A stretch of 56,714 nt of DNA from an uncultured Lachnospiraceae bacterium (GTDB taxonomy: Bacteria; Bacillota; Clostridia; Lachnospirales; Lachnospiraceae): the NCBI GenBank assembly GCA_946403625.1, contig CAMJAP010000009.1, positions 1 to 56,714 of the forward strand, read 5' to 3'. A model generated the notes under the pieces. It saw nothing but the letters and a program-made list of their open reading frames with translations, was not told where the DNA came from and ran no database searches. Below are positions 51,719-56,714 of the stretch, in pieces (within the stretch, counting starts at the first letter, position 1; each line of letters opens with the position of its first letter). The position numbers and the translations under genes were made by a program.

Positions 51719-52651
51719 TCAATCGTTCTCAAACAGCGGCGTGGAGAAATAGCGCTCGGCGGTATCCGGAAGGACCGTGACGACCGTTTTGCCCTTGCCC
51801 AGTTTCCTGGCGAGCTGAAGGGCGGCTGCCACGTTGGTCCCGGAACTGATGCCGCACATCAGGCCTTCCTTGCGCGCCAGATCCTTTGCCGTGCGGATCG
51901 CTTCTTCGTCCGTAACAATATAGATATCATCGTAGATCTTCTGATTTAAGTTTGCCGGGATGATGCCGTCACCGATGCCCATCTGCAGGTGCGTACCGAT
52001 ATTACCGCCGGCCAGGATGGCTGCATTCTCCGGCTCCACTGCCCAGATCTCGATGTCCGGATACTGTGCCTTGAGCACTGCGCCGATACCGCTGATGGTG
52101 CCGCCGGTGCCGATACCGGAGCAAAAGCCGTGGATCGGGCCTGCCACCTGTTCCATGATCTCCAGACCCGTGTGGTGCTTGTGCACTCTCGGATTGGCCG
52201 GATTTTCAAACTGCTGCGGGATGTAGACTCTCGGGTCTTCCTTCGCCATACGCAGCGCCGTCTGCAGACATTCCTCAATGCAGGCACCGATATCGCCCGC
52301 ATCGTGCACCAGGATCACCTCTGCACCGTAGTGTCTTACCAACAAGCGTCGCTCTTCGCTCACACTGTCCGGCATAATGATGCGGGTTTCATATCCCATA
52401 ACCGCCCCGATCAGTGCCAGACCGATCCCCTGGTTTCCGCTGGTCGGCTCCACGATGATCGTGTCATCATGGATGATGCCGTCTTTGATCGCCTGTTTGA
52501 TCATATTATAAGCGGTTCGTGTCTTGATCGAACCGCCTACATTCAATCCTTCGTATTTCACCAGTACTTCTGCCGCATCCGGGTCGTTCATCCGGTTTAA
52601 GCGTACCATCGGTGTATGCCCGATGTATTCCAATACATTATCGCAGATCAT
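51719..52651 (-). CDS. cysK: Cysteine synthase-like PLP enzyme
   Basis: The 310-residue fold-type II PLP enzyme has the lysine in GGSIKTRTAYNMI near residue 42, the substrate loop TSGNQG near residue 70, the phosphate-binding GIGTGGTISGIG near residue 178 and SGTNVAAAL near residue 262. These match O-acetylserine sulfhydrylase. However, two usually conserved positions differ: Asp to Thr in the usual SIKDR, and Thr to Gln in TSGNTG. It is monocistronic with its own promoter and terminator. Related PLP lyases such as cystathionine beta-synthase-like enzymes remain possible. Confidence 0.82.
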   Translation of the reverse strand: MICDNVLEYIGHTPMVRLNRMNDPDAAEVLVKYEGLNVGGSIKTRTAYNMIKQAIKDGIIHDDTIIVEPTSGNQGIGLALIGAVMGYETRIIMPDSVSEERRLLVRHYGAEVILVHDAGDIGACIEECLQTALRMAKEDPRVYIPQQFENPANPRVHKHHTGLEIMEQVAGPIHGFCSGIGTGGTISGIGAVLKAQYPDIEIWAVEPENAAILAGGNIGTHLQMGIGDGIIPANLNQKIYDDIYIVTDEEAIRTAKDLARKEGLMCGISSGTNVAAALQLARKLGKGKTVVTVLPDTAERYFSTPLFEND

Positions 52652-52661
52652 TCTTTTTTAT

Positions 52662-52714
52662 CTCCTTAGAGTCAGGTATCAATTCATTTTATACCTAAGG
52701 AGTGGCACTGTCAA
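52662..52714 (-). promoter_or_regulatory. cysK promoter with interrupted inverted repeat
   Basis: Minus-strand TTGACA (52714-52709), 17 bp and TAAAAT (52691-52686). The arms CTCCTTAG/CTAAGGAG (52662-52669 and 52695-52702) and AGGTAT/ATACCT (52674-52679 and 52691-52696) flank the -10. One arm lies before the predicted start, so this is more likely a DNA site than an RNA hairpin. Confidence 0.7.
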
Positions 52715-52726
52715 ACAATGAATCGC

Positions 52727-53383
52727 TTATTCTATGTATTCCGAGATCATCCCCGGAAAAATCGCGTCCAGATCTTCTCTGCTGTATGCCGATACGCTGA
52801 TCCCCACGCCGTCGGAATACGAGATCTGCCCCGTAAATCTGCCTTCCGTGCTCTCGTTGATCAGCCATACATACTTTTTGCCGAGAACCGTGACGGTCTC
52901 CAGGGAGCAGTCCGCAACCTCCGGATGCGAAGCCAGATACGACTCGCAAAACTCCGCCCGGTTATCCATCAATGCCTGATTGTCTTCGAGAAGAGATGAG
53001 CTGCCGATCCGGTTCCACGACACATGGATCCCCGCTTCCGTCTCCGGATCGGTCGCTCCGAACAGCAGCATACCGCCGTTCGGATCCGCTTCCAGGATCC
53101 GTTCGTTTATCGTATTGATACTTTCCTCCGATGTGATATCCCATTCGTCCGGGATCACGATCTGAAAGCCGACATTCATATCTATAAAAATATTATCGAC
53201 CACACGCCAGCGTTCGTAGCCGCTTTCGTCCTTTACCACGCGGTCTGCCGCATCCGTAAGGATCATTTCGTCCGGTCCTGTCACAATACGGTTTCCTTCT
53301 TCCCTGCCGCATGCCATCATCATCCCGACGGCAAGGCTCATTGCGAAGACGCCCGCTTTTTTTCCTATGCCTTTGTTCTTCAT
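52727..53383 (-). CDS. Putative lipoprotein of unknown function
   Basis: The 218-residue product has a lipoprotein signal ending in MMAC (near residue 25), then a soluble domain with IVIPDEWDIT and GGMLLFGATDPETEAGIHVSW segments and a YIE terminus. The pattern resembles small PsbP/Mog1-type or DUF-type secreted domains, but I cannot assign a family. GGGGGAG precedes the ATG. It is probably monocistronic: its promoter is 40-70 bases upstream and the cysK promoter follows 13 bases after its stop. Confidence 0.75.
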   Translation of the reverse strand: MKNKGIGKKAGVFAMSLAVGMMMACGREEGNRIVTGPDEMILTDAADRVVKDESGYERWRVVDNIFIDMNVGFQIVIPDEWDITSEESINTINERILEADPNGGMLLFGATDPETEAGIHVSWNRIGSSSLLEDNQALMDNRAEFCESYLASHPEVADCSLETVTVLGKKYVWLINESTEGRFTGQISYSDGVGISVSAYSREDLDAIFPGMISEYIE

Positions 53384-53425
53384 GGACTCCCCCGAAAAAA
53401 TTCTTTCTGACTGTTACCGAAGAGC

Positions 53426-53454
53426 AGTATATCACTTTTATACCGGTAACGCAA
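53426..53454 (-). promoter_or_regulatory. Promoter of the lipoprotein gene
   Basis: Minus-strand TTGCGT (53454-53449), 17 bp and TATACT (53431-53426). The -35 touches the tail of the preceding terminator. Confidence 0.6.
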
Positions 53455-53493
53455 AAAGGTGCAAAGAACCTCTTACGGAACTTTACACCTTTT
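53451..53493 (-). terminator. Terminator after the MerR-methyltransferase gene
   Basis: Arms AAAAGGTGCAAAG (53454-53466) and CTTTACACCTTTT (53481-53493) are complementary at 12 of 13 positions, with CTTTTTG on the minus-strand exit. Confidence 0.8.
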
Positions 53494-53512
53494 GATAGGA
53501 AGAATCGTATGC

Positions 53513-54694
53513 TTATTTGCTGCAGTGCCAGAATGCAGAATCGATATCGATCACAAGCTCGCCGGCCATTTCGATACGGTCTGCAAAATATGCTTTCAGT
53601 TTATCCGCTTTGGCGCAGAAGAATTTTTCCTGCTCCGGGAAAACTTCCTTCAGTTTCTGCAGCAGATCATCCGCTTCCTCATAATGCCAGCGATTGGAGA
53701 GCTTCGTGATCTCTACCTTACCGAAGTACTTCTTCAGCATCGTCTCGAACGCCTCCTGCGCCGCAGCCTGCGCTGCAATCTTCTCCTCCAGAAAATCCGC
53801 CTTGATATTCAGCTCCTGAAACACATCCTGCAAAAACAGATACCGGGTGCTGACACAGGGACCGTTGATGGAAAATACGCCGTCCTCCGAGAGTACCTCC
53901 GATGCCCGCTTCACCATCCGCTCCGGCTCCTGCAGCATATACTGCAGATAATGCGCGATGATCAGGCTGTACGGTTTCTCTGCATCGATCTGCTCCCAGG
54001 TTTCGTCTTTTTCCAAATCCGCAAATTCCAGATCGATGGTAACGCCATCCGGCAGATCCTCCTTATTCTCGCTAAGATAATTTTCAAAATCATCCGCCCA
54101 GCTGCCACGCAAGTCATAACCGTAAATCTCGGTATTTTCCGGAATACGCTTCCAGTTGTTTCTCCAGAGTTTCGAGTAGCCGCAGCCCAGATCCAGGATC
54201 TTTTCTCCCTCCCCGATCGGCAGGCTCTCAAAGATCTTTTCGTACCAGTCCTGCTCTTTTGCCGTATGCTTCAGTGCATCCCAGTGCCCCTCGTCCGCTC
54301 TCTGATCCAGGCTGATGCTCCGCACCATGGCCGCCACATCATCCCAATCCAGTTCTTTGTCTTTGCGCTCCAGGGTCCGCCGGATTGCGGCACACACCTT
54401 ATCGATCTGGTAGCGCTTCTGCTCCATATTCTTTAATTGAATGCGAAGTGCTTCCTCCACATTTACCGCTTCGCCCGCCACCAGATTGTCGCGGATCTCT
54501 TCCAGGGAAAAACCGATGGTCTTTAACGCTACGATCTTTTCCAGCACTTCCAGGGCGCCCTTATCGTAGAGGCGGTAATTTCCTTCGGAATATTCCGTGG
54601 GCTTCAGCAAACCTTTTTCATCATACAAACGCACTGCTTTCTGGGATACGCCGGCTTTCTTTGCGATCTCTCCGGATGTCATTTTTTTGTCCAT
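53513..54694 (-). CDS. MerR-family regulator fused to an AdoMet-dependent methyltransferase
   Basis: The 393-residue protein has an N-terminal MerR winged helix (MTSGEIAKKAGVSQKAVRLYDEKGLL, split as SGEIAKKAGVSQKAVRLYDE) and a coiled dimerisation helix (about 75-125). A class I methyltransferase domain follows, with motif I ILDLGCGYSKLW near residue 165 and post-motif YSLIIAHYLQYML near residue 245. The regulator probably senses AdoMet or a methyltransferase substrate. ATG 54694 with GGAGG 8 bases upstream is clear. Its promoter has the 19-bp spacer typical of MerR targets, so it likely activates itself. Confidence 0.9.
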   Translation of the reverse strand: MDKKMTSGEIAKKAGVSQKAVRLYDEKGLLKPTEYSEGNYRLYDKGALEVLEKIVALKTIGFSLEEIRDNLVAGEAVNVEEALRIQLKNMEQKRYQIDKVCAAIRRTLERKDKELDWDDVAAMVRSISLDQRADEGHWDALKHTAKEQDWYEKIFESLPIGEGEKILDLGCGYSKLWRNNWKRIPENTEIYGYDLRGSWADDFENYLSENKEDLPDGVTIDLEFADLEKDETWEQIDAEKPYSLIIAHYLQYMLQEPERMVKRASEVLSEDGVFSINGPCVSTRYLFLQDVFQELNIKADFLEEKIAAQAAAQEAFETMLKKYFGKVEITKLSNRWHYEEADDLLQKLKEVFPEQEKFFCAKADKLKAYFADRIEMAGELVIDIDSAFWHCSK

Positions 54695-54759
54695 ATTCGG
54701 AACCTCCTTTTTCATCTTCACCATTTCCATTCCGATAGGCCTTATCTTCGGATAATCCC

Positions 54760-54790
54760 ACCTTAAGGGGTTCCCCTGGGGAAGAGTCAA
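54760..54790 (-). promoter_or_regulatory. MerR-type 19-bp-spacer promoter with palindrome
   Basis: Minus-strand TTGACT (54790-54785) and TAAGGT (54765-54760) are separated by 19 bp. The spacer contains the perfect palindrome TTCCCC-T-GGGGAA (54771-54783, plus strand), the expected place for a MerR dimer. Confidence 0.85.
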
Positions 54791-54823
54791 TAGACTTTTT
54801 CAATTTTTTTAAAAAGCCAAACA

Positions 54824-55336
54824 TCAATCACCATATGCCTCCAGCAGCCGGTGTACGCGCTCGATCTGCTCCGGGATATGAAGCCCCCGTCCGCATTCCT
54901 TCCTACAGCTCTGTTCGGTGCAGGATCTGCAATGCTGGTAGTTTTGCTCCGCATCCATCTTTAACTTATTGATCGCCCAGAATTCTTTTCCCAAATGATA
55001 GTAATTGTACTGCCGGAATGTGGTATGGATCTCATGCCCATACGGACAGACGCATCTTTCGCAGCGATCACACGCGATTGGATCAAACTGTTCTTTCAGT
55101 CGTGCGATCACTTCTTCATAAGTAAAATGCCGCTGCGGATATTCGTTTGCAAAAGCAAGTTCCGCCTGCTCAAAGGTTCCGATCCCCAGCAGTGCACACG
55201 AAAACGGATACTCCAGGATACCGCCGATCAGCTCATCCACGGCTCCGTATTTTCCGAACACTTCGTCCGCATTGCTCTCATCCACCTGATGCACAAAATA
55301 AATATCCGGCCGGATTCCGAGCGTTTCAGTAGACTT
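54824..55336 (-). pseudogene. C-terminal fragment of a ferredoxin-type aldo/keto reductase
   Basis: The open frame reads as the last 170 residues of an aldo/keto reductase with an iron-sulfur tail: ETLGIRPDIYFVHQVDESNA (residues from the middle strand of the barrel), CDRCERCVCPYGHEI, then CRSCTEQSCRKECGRGL and a helical end. The N-terminal part, about half of a normal enzyme including the catalytic Tyr, is missing. Upstream the frame reaches a TAA at 55358-55360 after eight unrelated codons. The first possible start is a GTG at 55294. It is most simply a 5'-truncated remnant. Confidence 0.78.
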
Positions 55337-55481
55337 ATGTATTTTCCGTATCCATATTTACAACAAATGCCACGGAATTATCCAGATCTACTTTAACAAT
55401 TATTTTATCTGCATATAATGTCCGAATAGACACACTGATCGCGATCAAAGATATTTTCGTAATCGAAATTTAGCGCCTGCA

Positions 55482-56054
55482 TTATCGGATCGTGATCACT
55501 TCCCCATCTACCCAACTTTTCGTTCCTTCAACCACAACCCAGACTTCCTTCGGTCCCCGAACGGTTACCAGGATACGCCCGGTTGCCCCGCGCGATCTGA
55601 TCTGACCACTCAATGTATGCAGATCTTCTACACCGAGAATCTTTGCCGCGCCGGCCAGGATACAGTTTTCATCCCCCGTATACTGAGTAATATCAAATTC
55701 GGTCGTCAGAGCATTCAAATCCTCATCATAATCTTCCCTGTTCGTGATCTCCGGATCCATCATAGCTGTCAAAATAGCCGTATGTACGGAGTTTGCCACC
55801 TGCGTGTCACCACTGCTATAAGCCTCTTGAATCCACGGACTATGATAGGAATAGATAGTCAAAGCCAAAAAGCCGCCACCAAATAATATAATGATAGCCA
55901 GGCTTATGGTAAACATTTTCTCGTAAATCCGCTTGATCTCTCGCCCTTCTGTTTTCGCCTCGATACGATTTTTGATATACAGGACGATCGACGAGATCAC
56001 AAAAAACGGGATTCCTATTGGTACTAACCAAAGAATAAACTCTGCCGGATTCAT
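55482..56054 (-). CDS. Membrane protein of unknown function, paralog 2
   Basis: The likely 190-residue protein has two membrane segments (about 7-26 and 44-65) joined by a basic loop with the sequence YIKNRIEAKTEGREIKRIY, then a soluble domain that ends in a beta-rich part (GRILVTVRGPKEVWVVVEG). The first 100 or so residues match the upstream neighbour at 56059-56598, including the VHTAILTAMM helix; the C-termini differ. ATG 56054 or 56075 may be used; neither has a strong Shine-Dalgarno. Function unknown. Confidence 0.72.
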   Translation of the reverse strand: MNPAEFILWLVPIGIPFFVISSIVLYIKNRIEAKTEGREIKRIYEKMFTISLAIIILFGGGFLALTIYSYHSPWIQEAYSSGDTQVANSVHTAILTAMMDPEITNREDYDEDLNALTTEFDITQYTGDENCILAGAAKILGVEDLHTLSGQIRSRGATGRILVTVRGPKEVWVVVEGTKSWVDGEVITIR

Positions 56055-56058
56055 TATA

Positions 56059-56598
56059 TCATCTCTCTTCCTCATTTAATTCTTTAAAATGCCGGTCTGA
56101 AGCACCATTCATTGCCTCTCTTACTCTATCCATAACATCTTTGTACGGCCCCTGATAGCACTCTTCACAGATCCAACTATGTGAGGTTCCCTCTACTCTG
56201 ATCCTATAGAAAATTCCTGACTTTTCTTCCTTACACCAGGAACATATATACGGCTTTTTAGATATATAATAGTCCCCATCCCCCTTTTCCATATCCGTAT
56301 TCTCCATTTCCATCATAGCCTTTAAAACAGCAGCATGTACTTCTTCCCCCGACCCTCTGTATTCATACTCTTCTATCTTCGGATATATCCACCGATATAT
56401 ATATACAAATGCACATCCCATAACAAATAAAACAATGATAGCCATACTTATGATAAATCCGACTATATAAATCCTATTTATCTTCCGTCCTTCTTTTTTT
56501 GCCTCTATACGATTTTTAATATACAGAACAATAGCCGAAAGCACGAACGCCGGAACGCCAATAGACACACCCCAAACCATAATCTCATCCCAAATCAT
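56059..56598 (-). CDS. Membrane protein with zinc-finger-like C-terminus, paralog 1
   Basis: The likely 179-residue protein has the same two-helix anchor and YIKNRIEAKKEGRKINRIY loop as its neighbour, a VHAAVLKAMMEM helix, and a C-terminal domain with CSWC and CEEC pairs that can bind zinc. It ends with a charged helix. ATG 56598 is chosen because GGGAGG lies 6 bases upstream; the earlier ATG 56622 has none. Its stop is 4 bases before the downstream paralog's ATG. Function unknown. Confidence 0.75.
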   Translation of the reverse strand: MIWDEIMVWGVSIGVPAFVLSAIVLYIKNRIEAKKEGRKINRIYIVGFIISMAIIVLFVMGCAFVYIYRWIYPKIEEYEYRGSGEEVHAAVLKAMMEMENTDMEKGDGDYYISKKPYICSWCKEEKSGIFYRIRVEGTSHSWICEECYQGPYKDVMDRVREAMNGASDRHFKELNEEER

Positions 56599-56627
56599 CA
56601 AAAGCCTCCCATAGATAAACATATCCT

Positions 56628-56657
56628 CGTTATCATTCAGACATGGTAATGATAACG
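56628..56657. promoter_or_regulatory. Inverted repeat upstream of the paralog pair
   Basis: Perfect arms CGTTATCATT (56628-56637) and AATGATAACG (56648-56657) with a 10-base spacer, 30 bases before the first start codon. It could be a repressor site or a leader hairpin. Confidence 0.65.
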
Positions 56658-56714
56658 CGATACGCAGAAAATAGATGACTTATTGCGTGAATGTTATATT
56701 TTTTCGTGCGAAAT

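Noticed and set aside
51361-52726. Riboswitch or T-box leader before cysK or the NAD genes.
   Set aside because: The predicted leaders are too short (tens of bases) and lack the T-box core or a recognisable aptamer; promoter palindromes explain the structure better.
1-56714. CRISPR arrays, prophage genes or a complete insertion sequence.
   Set aside because: No regularly spaced direct repeats, integrase, transposase or phage structural genes were seen; the only mobile-like signals are small palindromic repeats.

Overview
The window looks like chromosome from a clostridial gut-type Firmicute, most likely a Lachnospiraceae member. This is inference from gene content: a butyrate kinase and phosphate butyryltransferase pair, class III fructose-1,6-bisphosphatase, phosphoketolase, a DHHW/MBOAT/SGNH cluster, DUF4358, DUF5808 and DUF975 proteins, and AAGGAGG-type ribosome sites. 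G+C is roughly half by eye. Nearly every gene is on the minus strand, as expected for one replichore. The exceptions are a three-gene plus-strand unit (20.5-22.2 kb) and the phosphoketolase gene (41.4-43.7 kb). I see no prophage, complete insertion sequence or CRISPR array. Promoters below were found by matching -35/-10 hexamers by eye, mostly with 17-bp spacers.

Layout, left to right. 0-0.33 kb: two tRNA-Ser genes behind a strong promoter with phased A-tracts. 0.34-5.9 kb: an eight-gene operon (YcxB-like, tsaE, tsaB, rimI, RNase Z, a membrane-anchored unknown, tsaD, ispD) that holds the t6A tRNA-modification trio. 5.9-13.0 kb: a seven-gene operon with a CPBP-like membrane protein, a two-permease ABC transporter, a membrane S41 peptidase and a NarL-type two-component pair. 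13.1-17.1 kb: a MacAB-like HlyD/ATPase/permease export cassette with a small DUF4190-like protein. 17.2-19.1 kb: a small GntR/YtrA-type repressor and a DUF5808 membrane protein. 19.2-22.3 kb: a GH25 muramidase divergent from a plus-strand unit of a DUF4190-like protein, an SprA-like metalloprotease and a DUF975 protein; the first gene of that unit appears to be leaderless. 22.3-26.2 kb: prfB and secA. 26.2-31.2 kb: an SseB-macro fusion, buk, an unknown zinc-ribbon membrane protein, trmL and ptb.

31.3-35.9 kb: a probable surface-polymer O-acetylation cluster (SGNH, DUF4358, MBOAT, DHHW). 35.9-37.2 kb: an orphan MraY-like transferase and tRNA-Val. 37.2-41.1 kb: a VWA/DUF2201, MoxR ATPase and leucine-rich-repeat operon in which the metallopeptidase motif of the VWA protein has lost its catalytic glutamate. 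41.3-45.9 kb: phosphoketolase convergent with class III FBPase. 45.9-48.1 kb: a membrane protein carrying a solute-binding-like domain. 48.3-51.4 kb: an NAD-salvage operon (NrtR-like NUDIX regulator, pncA, pncB) and an upstream unknown gene whose promoter shares a spacer element with the nrtR promoter. 51.5-56.7 kb: intergenic palindromic repeats, a cysteine-synthase-like enzyme, a lipoprotein, an autoregulated MerR-methyltransferase fusion, a truncated aldo/keto reductase remnant and two tandem membrane paralogs with different C-termini.

The best candidates for something undescribed are the VWA-MoxR-LRR operon with a catalytically altered metallopeptidase domain, the gene at 50950-51360 that shares a promoter element with NAD salvage, and the ABC/S41 peptidase/two-component operon. 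All functional statements rest on reading motifs in translated sequence; no database search was run.
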